DNA of 64,000 bases from Chloroflexota bacterium (GTDB lineage: Bacteria > Chloroflexota > Anaerolineae > Anaerolineales > UBA11579): the NCBI GenBank assembly GCA_016191875.1, contig JACPVG010000029.1, positions 373,516 to 437,515 of the forward strand. The letters run 5' to 3'. Of the stretch, positions 23,765 through 33,462 are shown one piece after another (the stretch's first letter is position 1; every line of letters begins with the position of its first letter). The position numbers and the translations under genes are program-made. The notes under the pieces were generated by a model. It saw nothing but the letters and a program-made list of their open reading frames with translations, made no database searches and was not told where the DNA came from.

Positions 23765-23939
23765 CGCAGGTCGCTTTTGCCATTCTGATTGATTCCTAAA
23801 CCTAATACCTGGTTGCTGTCGCAACTTCCGACGCCCCTCAAGATGAGAGGCGTTTGTTCTTCCTGGCTAGGCCCGCGAGGGGTATTGAGACAGGCTACAA
23901 GTCATCGCGTATGGGAGGCACACAACTTTCGCGGCCTGA

Positions 23940-24758
23940 TTAATTGCCAAAGGAGAGAGGAAACACGATCAAAAGAAACACATTGTTAAGGCTATGGGCG
24001 ATTGTCACGCCCACCAGCGAGTCGGTTTTCAGCACAATAAGGCCGAACAGCAAGGCCACGACGTAGACGAATATGAAATCGGGAATGGAGCCATAGCCGA
24101 TGTGCAGAATCGCAAACAGCAGCGCGCTGAAGTTCACTCCAAAGCGGCCATAGCTGGCTAGTGCGACTTGCTGAATCAGGCCGCGGAAGACTAGTTCTTC
24201 CAGCAGTCCGGTGAAGATGGTAAGCACCAGCGCGGGAGCAATAAGCGCCGGAAGGTAGAATTCCGGGACAAGCGGCTCCGGTTTCAGGATGAGATACTCG
24301 ATGAATCCCAGGCCTATGCCTGACAACCCTATGAGAACCTGGCCCTGCCAGTTTTTGAGAGTCAGACCTAGTCTGTAGCCGCTGAAGCCGAACAAGCGCG
24401 CGGCGATGAAGAAAGCCACGTAGACAATTCCGCCGATGTAGAAATACCACTCCACCAATGGTTTTCCCGCCAACGGCAAAGACAGACTCAACAGGCGGAT
24501 AAGCGGGGCCAGTGCAAGCCCGAGCAAAATCCGACGATCCCGGATGTTGTCTGTCAGCCCACCGTGAATCAACAGGAGGAGCAGCGTGATGCCGTGCGCA
24601 ACCAGTCCTGTGAATGGGTCGCGCAGCGTTGTCAGTCCCTCCGCTACTGCCAAAAGCTGGAGATAGGCAAGAGGAAAGAACGAAATTTCGCCTTGGGGGA
24701 TGAGGAACTCGATCAGGCGGTTGCTGCTCGCAACCGGTTTCCTAGGAGCTTCGGTCAC
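23940..24758 (-). CDS. CPBP-family (CAAX-like) intramembrane metalloprotease
   Basis: 272 residues with about seven or eight membrane helices. The diagnostic motifs are LLEELVFRGL near residue 187 (EExxxR), FAILHIGYG near 217 (FxxxH) and IAHSLNN near 253. GTG 24758 follows GAGGAG. It is the last gene of the glycan operon. Family members process membrane peptides or give bacteriocin self-immunity; the role here is unknown. Confidence 0.87.
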   Translation of the reverse strand: MTEAPRKPVASSNRLIEFLIPQGEISFFPLAYLQLLAVAEGLTTLRDPFTGLVAHGITLLLLLIHGGLTDNIRDRRILLGLALAPLIRLLSLSLPLAGKPLVEWYFYIGGIVYVAFFIAARLFGFSGYRLGLTLKNWQGQVLIGLSGIGLGFIEYLILKPEPLVPEFYLPALIAPALVLTIFTGLLEELVFRGLIQQVALASYGRFGVNFSALLFAILHIGYGSIPDFIFVYVVALLFGLIVLKTDSLVGVTIAHSLNNVFLLIVFPLSFGN

Positions 24759-24761
24759 GCG

Positions 24762-25562
24762 TTACTCCTCGATGACGTTGAGCCAGATGGTCAGGCGGCG
24801 ATATGGGAACTCGAATCCGTCGCCGCCCAGCCAAATCTCGACCCTTTGTGTGCCGGATTCGGGAAGCATATCGATCGACAGCGCGAGTTCGCGTCGTTCT
24901 TCGTCTGCGACTTCGAAAGGCATCAACACCCCTACCGCGTCTTCGCCCTGAAGCGCCACTACGGAATAGCCGCGTGCCCCTCCTTCGTGGTTGACAACTC
25001 CAATAGTCAACAGAAGCGGTTCGCCTAGCCTGATTTCTTCAGGATAGCCGGATGCCCGGCCGTTCGCGCCTAGGAGGTAGAACTCGGTATACTGCGGTGT
25101 CTGCCTCTCCGAGGTCCAGACGGCCAGTATCAACGCAAGTATCACTGCGCCGACGAGGCTTGCTCTGATAAATGTCCAGGGGCTGAGGTCAGACTCTATC
25201 AGGTGGACCTGCCTCGCGGTTGGCTGACTTGCGCGCCGCCTCCATACAGCGGCGATAGCGATCATCAGAGTGATGGCTATGGCGGATGCAGTCTGTGGCA
25301 GAACTGCGGCAAACAAGTAGCTATGCGCCAATGCAGCCACTCCGACAATCAGTGGACTGAGGCCGATGCTTGCCGCCAGTCGGGCGCCCAGTGGCAGTTT
25401 CTGGGCCTCGGGATACACAAGCGCGAGGGTGAAGTAGCCCGGCGCAAAGAAGAAGGCCGGCAGGGCAATGGCGATCGACTTGATTGCAAGCGATAGCAGG
25501 AGGAGGGCAACCAGGCCCCAAATATCCATGAATGAGTGTCGCGGCATTGAATTGTGGGTCAT
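24762..25562 (-). CDS. DUF1616-type membrane protein
   Basis: 266 residues. Helices lie at about 12-45, 60-105 and 135-152. They are followed by an outside beta-sandwich-like domain (GYPEEIRLGEPLLLTIGVVNHEGG) typical of DUF1616 proteins, often found beside archaeal and bacterial surface-glycan genes. Its ATG directly follows the stop of the preceding membrane-protein gene. Function unknown; a role in glycan or envelope assembly is inferred from neighbours. Confidence 0.75.
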   Translation of the reverse strand: MTHNSMPRHSFMDIWGLVALLLLSLAIKSIAIALPAFFFAPGYFTLALVYPEAQKLPLGARLAASIGLSPLIVGVAALAHSYLFAAVLPQTASAIAITLMIAIAAVWRRRASQPTARQVHLIESDLSPWTFIRASLVGAVILALILAVWTSERQTPQYTEFYLLGANGRASGYPEEIRLGEPLLLTIGVVNHEGGARGYSVVALQGEDAVGVLMPFEVADEERRELALSIDMLPESGTQRVEIWLGGDGFEFPYRRLTIWLNVIEE

Positions 25563-27365
25563 TCAGCGGCCCTCCAACTCACGCCATGAACGTAGCTGGA
25601 AGTCGCCCGAGTCGTAGATCTTGTTCCATCGTTGATCCTCGTCCAGTCGAATGAAGTCAGCGGGTGTAAATAGCTGGAGTTGGGGGCCCAACTGGAACAG
25701 GTTGCGTTCGAATTCGGTGATCACCAAATAGGCGGGGTTTTGCCAGACCTCGGCGGGTCTTTCCTCTGTTCCTGAGTAGCCAAAGTGAGCGGGCGCGAAT
25801 GCCATGCGCCAGCTCGGCGTCGTGCGAATGCTGCGTATCACATCGCTGTATGCGCCTAGCGCGAATATGCTCTGCGCGCCGCGGATCGGTGAAAAAATAT
25901 TCCCCGCTTGTCCCTGCGCATAGGCCATCAGGAATTCGTAGCCGCTCAGTTGAGAAAAGCTGAACTGATGATTCGTCTCTCGAACTCGGCTCGAAAAGAA
26001 CAGATTGTGCACCCCAAGCCAGAAGGCGGCGCCCAGGGCAAGGGCCAGGAGTCCCGTTGCTGCAGCCTTCCGAGTTCCGACGAGATTCTGCACATAGTTG
26101 GAAAGGATTGGCGCAGTAAACGCGGGTATTACGGCCACCGCATAATTGAGATACCGCTGAGGCGTTTCTGCGATGAGGTCAATGGCCAGCGACAGTGCGC
26201 CCACAGTGGTGAACACTATGATGTTAAGCAAGAGGAAGCCTGTCGCTGCGCGATATTCCCGCCTTCGCCAAGCGATTCCTGTAGCAACAAGCGCCAGCGC
26301 CAGGTAGATAAGGGCTGGGCCATGAACGAAGATCGCGAGCCGGGACAACTCTGCCAGAGTGTTGGAGCCCTGGACGACATCGCTGTAGCGGCTGGCGAAG
26401 CTCTGCCCGCTCAGCTCCTCTACAAGCGCCTGGAAGATCCGGTTCACGCTGATGCCGAAGGCCCTGAAGTTTGAAAACCAGGTGAACCAACTGGCAAACA
26501 GCATGGCGAAAGGAACGACAAAACTCTCGAACAGACTCTTTGTTTGTTGCCGGTCGGGGCGTTCGGACCCGGTAAGCGCAGCCGTGGCGTAGTATGAAAC
26601 GATCGCCACGAGAGCGGCAAGCACTGCCAACGGATGAATGAAGGGCAGGGCAAATAAGATGACGATGAAGATGAGGCTATCCTGGATGCTTCGGGATGCT
26701 TTCCGGGTTCGGATGAAAAATGCCAGGAAAAGCCAGAGAAAGTAGATCCCCATCTGCAATGGATAGAACATGGACTGGAAGAATGAGTAGACAGGGAGCA
26801 CCAGCATCAGGACGATAAGCCCCTGAATCTGAGGTCGGTCATCTATCGCCTGCGCCAGGACAAAGGCATTGCAGATGCCAACCACATACATGAGAACCGG
26901 CAAGAGCAATACGGCTTTTTGCACTGTAATCCCCGTGGCGTTGGCCAGCAGACTAGCCCAGAGATGGGCAAGGGGATAGAAGTCTTCTTCTGCCGGGGTT
27001 CCATAGTCAACAATTTCGAGTGACCAGCTATAGTGAACCACGGTATCGTACTGACCGTGAAACGCGTAATCGCGCAAGTATGGTTGGAGGAGCATGAATG
27101 CCGTCAAGGCGAGGAGCAGCACAACTCCCCAAACCCATTGATAACCTCTGTGTACGTAGAAGATCTCTAAGAAAACTGTCAGGATACTAATCAGTCCTGA
27201 CGTCGAAACGAGTATCCAGAAGGATGCAGGATATTGTGAGTACAAGCTTGCTTCGTAGTTGCCACTTCCTAGATTCCGCAGTGTCATTGAGGCAGCTGCA
27301 AGAAGCGACACTACCCCTAGTCCCTGCAGCATCTCTGAAAACAGAGTTGGTTTGTCAGAATCCAT
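25563..27365 (-). CDS. Large polytopic membrane protein of the glycan operon
   Basis: 600 residues with 12 or more hydrophobic segments and a soluble C-terminal part from about 480. The early loop HGQYDTVVHYSW and the DFYPLAHLWASLL segment recall membrane-bound glycosyltransferase or oligosaccharyltransferase-like proteins (GT-C type), but no firm family match can be made by eye. The start is ATG 27365, with a GTG one codon earlier, and overlaps the sulfotransferase end by about ten bases. Probably uses a polyprenyl-phosphate sugar at the outer face (inference). Confidence 0.7.
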   Translation of the reverse strand: MDSDKPTLFSEMLQGLGVVSLLAAASMTLRNLGSGNYEASLYSQYPASFWILVSTSGLISILTVFLEIFYVHRGYQWVWGVVLLLALTAFMLLQPYLRDYAFHGQYDTVVHYSWSLEIVDYGTPAEEDFYPLAHLWASLLANATGITVQKAVLLLPVLMYVVGICNAFVLAQAIDDRPQIQGLIVLMLVLPVYSFFQSMFYPLQMGIYFLWLFLAFFIRTRKASRSIQDSLIFIVILFALPFIHPLAVLAALVAIVSYYATAALTGSERPDRQQTKSLFESFVVPFAMLFASWFTWFSNFRAFGISVNRIFQALVEELSGQSFASRYSDVVQGSNTLAELSRLAIFVHGPALIYLALALVATGIAWRRREYRAATGFLLLNIIVFTTVGALSLAIDLIAETPQRYLNYAVAVIPAFTAPILSNYVQNLVGTRKAAATGLLALALGAAFWLGVHNLFFSSRVRETNHQFSFSQLSGYEFLMAYAQGQAGNIFSPIRGAQSIFALGAYSDVIRSIRTTPSWRMAFAPAHFGYSGTEERPAEVWQNPAYLVITEFERNLFQLGPQLQLFTPADFIRLDEDQRWNKIYDSGDFQLRSWRELEGR

Positions 27366-28107
27366 CACTCAGCACTTTGTTGTTCGCGAGCAGGAGACTT
27401 GTGAACGCTTCCAGGGCCCTTCTTGCGTTGTCTGATGCCAGAGCTTTTTCCAAGTTGCCCTGAACGTTAACTCTCATGCGATCTCTGTCTTCGGATGGTC
27501 GCGCGACAGTCAGGGGGTTTACCTTTTTGCCGCCATGGTCTGCTAGATCCATGATCTCGACTGTCCGAAATACATCAGCTAAGTTCTCGTCGGTGTGTCT
27601 AAAAAGTGCAAAGTTTGTACCGAACTGAACATTAGTCCTCCTGATGATTTCGCCAAAATCGGTAGTTACTTGTTCAAATGGTGCAAGTACAAAACTGTGG
27701 CGATAACTGAACACCATCTCGTAATAGACTGCATAATATTGCAGCAGTTTTGCGGGCGAGAAGTGCGGCTCTCGCATCATCAGCGAAAGCACCGCATCGC
27801 GAGGATCCCGAATCAAGACTATTGTGGGAATCATAAACTTCACGGCTCTAATCACTTGAGCAGGAACGTGTAGATGGTGAGCGATGCTTACTGGCTCGGT
27901 TTGAGCGTGCCTAAACGCAACGACCGCAAACGTATTGGCCGAGCGGGGGAATCCTTCAATAACCAACTGGGTGTTCTGCCCAACAAGCTGATCCCGCGCG
28001 CGGGAGTAAAGCCTCGCGACGGGGAAGTACAGCGCTGGAGCTTGGCCAATGCGGAGAGCTGCCTCGAATCTCAGTCGTTTGGCTATCAGAGCCATCTTAG
28101 AGTTCAT
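27355..28107 (-). CDS. Sulfotransferase family protein
   Basis: 250 residues. VIEGFPRSANTFAV near residue 48 matches the 5'-phosphosulfate loop of PAPS-dependent sulfotransferases, and VLIRDPRDAVLSLMM near 97 the 3'-phosphate motif. It probably adds sulfate to a surface sugar made by the same operon. Start overlaps the flippase stop by 11 bases. Cytoplasmic. No PAPS synthesis genes are in the window. Confidence 0.8.
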   Translation of the reverse strand: MNSKMALIAKRLRFEAALRIGQAPALYFPVARLYSRARDQLVGQNTQLVIEGFPRSANTFAVVAFRHAQTEPVSIAHHLHVPAQVIRAVKFMIPTIVLIRDPRDAVLSLMMREPHFSPAKLLQYYAVYYEMVFSYRHSFVLAPFEQVTTDFGEIIRRTNVQFGTNFALFRHTDENLADVFRTVEIMDLADHGGKKVNPLTVARPSEDRDRMRVNVQGNLEKALASDNARRALEAFTSLLLANNKVLSDGF

Positions 28108-29374
28108 GAGTAAGCCTGTGACTAATTACGAACAGATAGATGAGTGTGATTAGATTCGCCAGAATCCAACCATAGCTGACGGATGAAATGCCTAGCCATC
28201 CAATTGCGAGGACTGTAACTAGCAACGTGATTATGGCGATGATAAATGAGCTTACAACCAGCCCACTGATGCACTTTGCAACCCTAAGGAATCCAAGTAG
28301 GATCGAATTCAATGCGACTATTGGACTTGCAATCATCATCAGCCGAAGACTCTCGGTCCCATGCATTGCATACTCTACTCCAAAAACCTTGAGCACAAGG
28401 CTTGAGTTCACGCCTAATATCAGCGCCAAAAAGGCAGTAACTATGAGCGCCGCGCTTCCGGCTCTTACGAGAGTCCGTTTTGTCTGGGATGGAAAGTGGA
28501 TGCCCTCGACTAATGCTGAACGGCTCAATGCCAGGCTTGGACCGGAAGTGAATGCGGCGATCATCCATACAACGTAGAGAACCGCGCTATCCCTTCCGCC
28601 ACTAAACAAGAGAGCAATTGGAACGGAAAGCGACTGAGGTGCTTGGCGAAGGAAGTCTGCCACCTGTTCACTGAGCGCGAACGTGATTACACCTCTGATA
28701 TTGCTCCAGTAGATGCGGGGTGTAACCCGGTATCCGGGAAGCACTTTCCGCACTAGTCCAAGCCAACTCACCAAAGAGGTTATGAGATAACCTCCCAGAA
28801 TAGCACCAATAACGCCCCATTCTGGCATATACATTAGCGGTGCTAGCAGTCCTAGGCGTAGAAGGTTCATAATTGCCACTTGCACAAACGCGTAAACCGC
28901 CTTCCTGGTCGCAATGAACACTCCACCTGTTGAAGCAAAAACCGCCATTGAAGCTAGGAGCACCACCATTGTGAGATACGTCTGGAAATTTCTGAATGCT
29001 TGCAGAGCTGGTAGGTGAACAAGGGCTATGAACGTCGCGAACGCCAGCCCAACCGCAGTCGACGAGACTGCCGAAAGAAGGATCGCCGAATTCGCCAGTT
29101 CTTGTGGCTGTTCATCTTGGGGGAGGAACCTGGTAAGTCCGTTCACCATCCCCAGCCCCCCAATCAGAGATAGAAACTGGGCAAGAGAGAGCAATGAGGC
29201 GGAGGTCCCTATGGCTTCCGCCTCAAACAACTGTGATGCTACAGCCCAGAATAGAAACCCTGCACCTGAACTTGCAATTGCATTCCCAAAGATGAATACT
29301 GCATTTACGAACAGCTTGTCGCTGTTGAGATCATTTTGCACAGGGCTAGCCCTCAACCTCTTTGTCAAGAACAT
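28097..29374 (-). CDS. Polysaccharide flippase (Wzx/MATE-like)
   Basis: 425 residues with about 12 to 14 membrane helices, no large soluble domain, and the general layout of the polysaccharide transporter family (GNAIASSGAGFLFW near the start, GFLRVAKC near 360). It would move lipid-linked oligosaccharide across the membrane. Start ATG 29374 lies four bases after the glycosyltransferase stop; an upstream ATG at 29425 would overlap it. No clear ribosome binding site. Confidence 0.8.
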   Translation of the reverse strand: MFLTKRLRASPVQNDLNSDKLFVNAVFIFGNAIASSGAGFLFWAVASQLFEAEAIGTSASLLSLAQFLSLIGGLGMVNGLTRFLPQDEQPQELANSAILLSAVSSTAVGLAFATFIALVHLPALQAFRNFQTYLTMVVLLASMAVFASTGGVFIATRKAVYAFVQVAIMNLLRLGLLAPLMYMPEWGVIGAILGGYLITSLVSWLGLVRKVLPGYRVTPRIYWSNIRGVITFALSEQVADFLRQAPQSLSVPIALLFSGGRDSAVLYVVWMIAAFTSGPSLALSRSALVEGIHFPSQTKRTLVRAGSAALIVTAFLALILGVNSSLVLKVFGVEYAMHGTESLRLMMIASPIVALNSILLGFLRVAKCISGLVVSSFIIAIITLLVTVLAIGWLGISSVSYGWILANLITLIYLFVISHRLTHEL

Positions 29375-29378
29375 GGGC

Positions 29379-30539
29379 TTAAACAGAATCCAGAATGGCT
29401 CGAAAGCGCTCCAGAGCCGCAGCAAAGGAGTACTTCTCGTCCAGTGTAGTTCGAGCTTTGTGTGTCACCATTCGCAATTGCTCTGGTTCCCCAAGAAGCT
29501 CGAGTATTCTCCGAGCGATTTCTGAAGGCGAGTTAGCCTTCAGTATGAAGCCTGTGACGCCTTCTTCCAGGATTTCTGGGATTGCTCCAACTGGTGTCGC
29601 CAATACAGGCGTGCCTGTACTGATGGCCTCAAGTAGGACATTCGGTAATCCCTCGCTAAAGGAAGGAATTACGAGGAGGCGGATGCGGTTGTAGTAGTCA
29701 GCAAGCTCGCGGTTTGCAACCTGACCATGTAACGTCACGTAATCTTTGACGTCCGGTTCTGCTGTAAGCGCCCTGACTTCTTCTTCGCACGTTCCTCTTC
29801 CAATGATCTCGAATCGTGCACCGCGTTCAACTTTGACTATGAGTGGGATTGCTTTGGCAAATTCCACAATGCCCTTCTCCGGAGAAAGCCTGCCTACAAA
29901 CCCAACGACTTTGTCTCTCTTGTCGACCGGCACTCGTGTTGGGAACTGGTTCTCATTCCCGAAAAACTGTGCCCCCAATCTCATCTTACTCTTCCACCGC
30001 CTTAAGAAGGGATGTTCTGCTATTGCGATGCTCTGGACTATTATCAAGTCGGAGATTAGGTAGACAAAGTCCAGCCCGAATTTGAGCGCCAGACCACTCA
30101 CTTTTCCATAATTCCGAATAGCATTGTCGCTTACCCCCCACGCGCCGCTGATCAACTTCAGGCCCAGGGCCTTGGCGATGACCGCGGGAATCAGAAAGTG
30201 ATACCCAAGATAGCATAGGACCACATCGGCATCTCTGCGCCGGCTGGCGATCTCTGCGCTCATGCGCACCTGAATGTAGATTATCTTAAGAATCTGGCTG
30301 ACGATTGACAAGATAAGGGGGGAGCGCTGCTTCACATAGTGGAGTTTGAGATGGAAATCGATGACGGTGCAGTTGTCGGGCAGGGGCACCCACTCCGGGA
30401 TGCAGCCTGAGACGACGGTCACTTGCTCGGAGACTGCGCACAGAACCTTGATGTCTTTCTGGGCGATCGCAAAGAGCGAATCGTTATCGTCAACGGGCGT
30501 GATGAGCATGATTACGCGGCGACGCTTCTGGTTGGTCAT
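29379..30539 (-). CDS. Glycosyltransferase family 4
   Basis: 386 residues, GT-B fold. GFVGRLSPEKGIVEFAKAIP near residue 210 and IPSFSEGLPNVLLEAISTGTPVLATPVG near 295 are the donor-site motifs (EX7E). It closely resembles the next gene upstream, including the unusual N-terminal layout without the GG(hydrophobic) loop, so the pair arose by duplication. ATG 30539 lies seven bases after that gene's stop. Donor and acceptor sugars are unknown. Confidence 0.87.
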   Translation of the reverse strand: MTNQKRRRVIMLITPVDDNDSLFAIAQKDIKVLCAVSEQVTVVSGCIPEWVPLPDNCTVIDFHLKLHYVKQRSPLILSIVSQILKIIYIQVRMSAEIASRRRDADVVLCYLGYHFLIPAVIAKALGLKLISGAWGVSDNAIRNYGKVSGLALKFGLDFVYLISDLIIVQSIAIAEHPFLRRWKSKMRLGAQFFGNENQFPTRVPVDKRDKVVGFVGRLSPEKGIVEFAKAIPLIVKVERGARFEIIGRGTCEEEVRALTAEPDVKDYVTLHGQVANRELADYYNRIRLLVIPSFSEGLPNVLLEAISTGTPVLATPVGAIPEILEEGVTGFILKANSPSEIARRILELLGEPEQLRMVTHKARTTLDEKYSFAAALERFRAILDSV

Positions 30540-30546
30540 TTCGCGG

Positions 30547-31719
30547 TCAGATGCCCGTAAGTTCCGCCAGAATCCTGCCATAGCGTTGGAGTGCCGAGGC
30601 CAGCCGGTAATTCTCTTCCAGCCTCACCCGCGCGCGGCTCGTTATCTGTTCAAGTGCCGGAAGATCGGGCAGCCATTCGGCGAGTTTCCTGGCAAGTTCC
30701 CCGGGGGTGGAATCGGCTATCAGGAAGCCGGTCTTACCATCTTCAATGAGGTCGGGTATTCCCCCCACCGGAGTCGCGGCGACGGCTGTGCCACAAGCAA
30801 ACGCTTCCAGAATTACGTTGGGGATTCCTTCGCTCTCCGACGGGACCACCAGAATCCGCATCTGATTTAGAAGGTCTGGAAGCTCCTGATGATCGACCCA
30901 GCCAGTGATTGCCACGGCGCAGCCAACATCCATTTCCGCAATCCGCTGCCTCAGCCTCTCCAGAAGGGGGCCGCTTCCGATGAGATGGATTTTCGCCGAA
31001 GGAGCCAGTTGCAGGAGGTTGGGTATTGCATCGACAACTTTTGCGACCCCCTTTTCGGGGCTGAATCTTCCCACAAATCCAATCGTCGGTTCGCGCTGGC
31101 TTACCTCAGTCGTCCGCCGGAACAATTGGGGATCCGCGAGGTAGAGAGTTCCCAGCTTCAGCTTTCGTTCCCAGCGGCCCAGGGTCTTGTCGCTGGCGAG
31201 AAGCCAGCTTTCGATCAGGATGACATCTGAGAGCCAGTAGTTGAAATTGACGAGAACTAAGGCCACGAAGGCGGCAAGCCGGCCATAGTTGTACCTAGCA
31301 AAATCGCCGCCCAGCCCGGCCGAACCGCAGATGATTTTCTTCCCCATCAGTTTGGACACAAGGATGGGCAGCTGGTACTGGGTTCCGAGGAAGAACACGG
31401 CGGTCTGGTAATCCTTTCTTGTTCTGATCAACCTAGCTGAAAGCAACACTTGTATCCACGCATTCCGGGCTGCCCACTTCACGGCGTTCCTGAACAAACC
31501 TCGTCCACGGGTCAGGTCCATCAGAGTCTTGCCAACATCGTGCACGCTTGTGGCGCAAGAAAGATCAAGGCTTTGTGGAATGTTCCCGCTGATGAGCACT
31601 GTTTTTTCCGCCAGGTGGCAGAAGATCTCAACCAGTTTTCGCGCAATAACGTATATGCTTTTGGCCGCTAAGGGAAAGGCCACAACCGCAACGCCAGTGA
31701 ACCGTTTCGGTTCTTCCAT
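30547..31719 (-). CDS. Glycosyltransferase family 4 (paralogue of the following gene)
   Basis: 390 residues, GT-B fold. GFVGRFSPEKGVAKVVDAIP near residue 210 and VPSESEGIPNVILEAFACGTAVAATPVGG near 295 match its neighbour position for position. The middle also shares the KIICGSAGLGGD-type stretch. The divergence between the two suggests different sugar steps. It starts 17 bases after the carbamoyltransferase. Confidence 0.87.
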   Translation of the reverse strand: MEEPKRFTGVAVVAFPLAAKSIYVIARKLVEIFCHLAEKTVLISGNIPQSLDLSCATSVHDVGKTLMDLTRGRGLFRNAVKWAARNAWIQVLLSARLIRTRKDYQTAVFFLGTQYQLPILVSKLMGKKIICGSAGLGGDFARYNYGRLAAFVALVLVNFNYWLSDVILIESWLLASDKTLGRWERKLKLGTLYLADPQLFRRTTEVSQREPTIGFVGRFSPEKGVAKVVDAIPNLLQLAPSAKIHLIGSGPLLERLRQRIAEMDVGCAVAITGWVDHQELPDLLNQMRILVVPSESEGIPNVILEAFACGTAVAATPVGGIPDLIEDGKTGFLIADSTPGELARKLAEWLPDLPALEQITSRARVRLEENYRLASALQRYGRILAELTGI

Positions 31720-31736
31720 AATAGGGAAGCCTGGGT

Positions 31737-33443
31737 TCAGTTCTTGACTATCAGCCAGTTGCCGATAGCCAGGCCATCCAGGACGCTATGCTCAAACGTA
31801 TGAAGAGCTGTCTCAGGTGACCCTACAATGGGAAACCCGTGCAGGTTGAACGAGGTATTCAGCACGCCGCCTACTCCTGTTTTATCCCTGAACCGCTCGA
31901 TTATTCGCCGCCATCCCGGATTCCAATTATTGACCGTTTGCGGCCGTGCTGTCCGGTCGAACGGGTGCGTCCCGGCGGCAATTTCATCTCCGCGCTCGGT
32001 GGTGTCGAAGGCTTCGATCATGTAGCGCGCCGGACGGGCGTCCACCAGGTAATTGTGCATGTCCTCTTCCAGAATCGAGACAGCAAAGGGCATCCAGAAA
32101 TCACGTTGCTTGATGGCGAAGTTGATCTTGCGAATCACCCGCAGATCTCGAGGATCTGCCATAATGCTTCGGTTTCCCAGAGCCCGCGGCCCCCATTCGT
32201 CTCGGCCGCTGAAACGCGCCACGATCTTCCCTTCGACAAGCATCCCGGCAATGACTTCCTCGATGCCTACGGGAACATGTTCTGCTGTTCCTCTGTAAGG
32301 ACTGGTTGCGATAGCGGCTTCGATAGCGGCGTTCGAGAATTCCTGGCCGCAGTAGAAATCCCCCAGCTCGCGTTTCTCAGGCTGGATGCCTCGCTTTTCG
32401 CAGAGGCGATGGTATACCTCAAGCGCCGCGCCAACAGGGGTCCCCCCATCGTCGGCGGCCGGATAGAAGAAGACATCCTCCACTTCCGGGAGTTCTCTGA
32501 TCCGTTTGTTAGCCTTGACGTTCAGGAACATGCCACCCGCACAGGCCAGTTTGCGTATGCCTGTGGTTGTAATCGCGTTCTTGACCCACTCGAGCAGAAT
32601 ATCCTCGAAGTGCTGCTGGCAGGCCGCGGCGATGTTATCAAAACGCTGTTCCGCCAGTAACTTTCGAAGTTTTCGTTGAACCTCGGTAGAGTACACACCA
32701 AGCGTGTTCTGGAACTCCAGCGGCTTGCGCGGGTTTACGCGAATGATCCTTCTCATGGCGTCAAGGCAATACTCGGGGCGGCCATAGGGAGCCATGCCCA
32801 TCACTTTGTACTCATGCTCCCAACGCTTGAGCCCCATGAAGCCCGTGATTTCGCTGTAGAGGTTGTTGCCGGGGCTGTCGTAAAAGGTGGTCGATGCGAT
32901 TCTTTGCATGTGCGTGTCTCGGCCAACATTCACGGTGGCGCTCAGTCCATCTCCGGCGCCATCCAGAGTCAGGACGAGCGTTTCATCGTTCCATGGCCTG
33001 AGGTAATAGGCACACGCCGCGTGACTGGCGTGGTGCTCGACGTATAGAATTTCCTTTTCGCTAATCCCAAGTTCGCCAAATGCCTGTTGCAGTTCATCCA
33101 TCTTCCGCAGTCGGTGGAATGCATGGATTAACAGGCTTGTGGGGCCGTGGCCGCGTAGCAGGGGAGCCAGTTTTTTGTAGGCCTGCACTTGCAGGTCATC
33201 TTCGTTCTTAATCGGTGCGGTCACACGGACCAGGCAGCCGATGGCGATGGCGTCGACATCGGCTGGATTCACCCCGGCGATCTCAAACACCTTCCTGATA
33301 GCCATCGTTGGCGCGCCGCTGTAGTTCTTGATGTTGCGCAGACGCTCTTCCATAATGGCGGCCAGCACGGATCCATTTTGGATGAGCGCCGCTCCCGCGC
33401 TGTGGCCATCATGAATGCCTAATACGGTGACCTTTTGTTCCAT
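31737..33443 (-). CDS. NodU/CmcH-family carbamoyltransferase
   Basis: 568 residues. ATG 33443 is chosen because the family starts with a short strand before GIHDGHSAGAAL. VEHHASHAACAYYL near residue 140 provides the iron-binding histidines of the Kae1-like domain, LDGAGDGLSATV follows, and the C-terminal YrdC-like/carbamoyltransferase domain has GRDEWGPRALGNRSI near 430 and FNLHGFPIV near 545. It makes carbamoyl-adenylate from carbamoyl phosphate and transfers it to a hydroxyl group, here probably of a surface sugar. Confidence 0.9.
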   Translation of the reverse strand: MEQKVTVLGIHDGHSAGAALIQNGSVLAAIMEERLRNIKNYSGAPTMAIRKVFEIAGVNPADVDAIAIGCLVRVTAPIKNEDDLQVQAYKKLAPLLRGHGPTSLLIHAFHRLRKMDELQQAFGELGISEKEILYVEHHASHAACAYYLRPWNDETLVLTLDGAGDGLSATVNVGRDTHMQRIASTTFYDSPGNNLYSEITGFMGLKRWEHEYKVMGMAPYGRPEYCLDAMRRIIRVNPRKPLEFQNTLGVYSTEVQRKLRKLLAEQRFDNIAAACQQHFEDILLEWVKNAITTTGIRKLACAGGMFLNVKANKRIRELPEVEDVFFYPAADDGGTPVGAALEVYHRLCEKRGIQPEKRELGDFYCGQEFSNAAIEAAIATSPYRGTAEHVPVGIEEVIAGMLVEGKIVARFSGRDEWGPRALGNRSIMADPRDLRVIRKINFAIKQRDFWMPFAVSILEEDMHNYLVDARPARYMIEAFDTTERGDEIAAGTHPFDRTARPQTVNNWNPGWRRIIERFRDKTGVGGVLNTSFNLHGFPIVGSPETALHTFEHSVLDGLAIGNWLIVKN

Positions 33444-33462
33444 TGCGCAGTTTGCTCCCGGG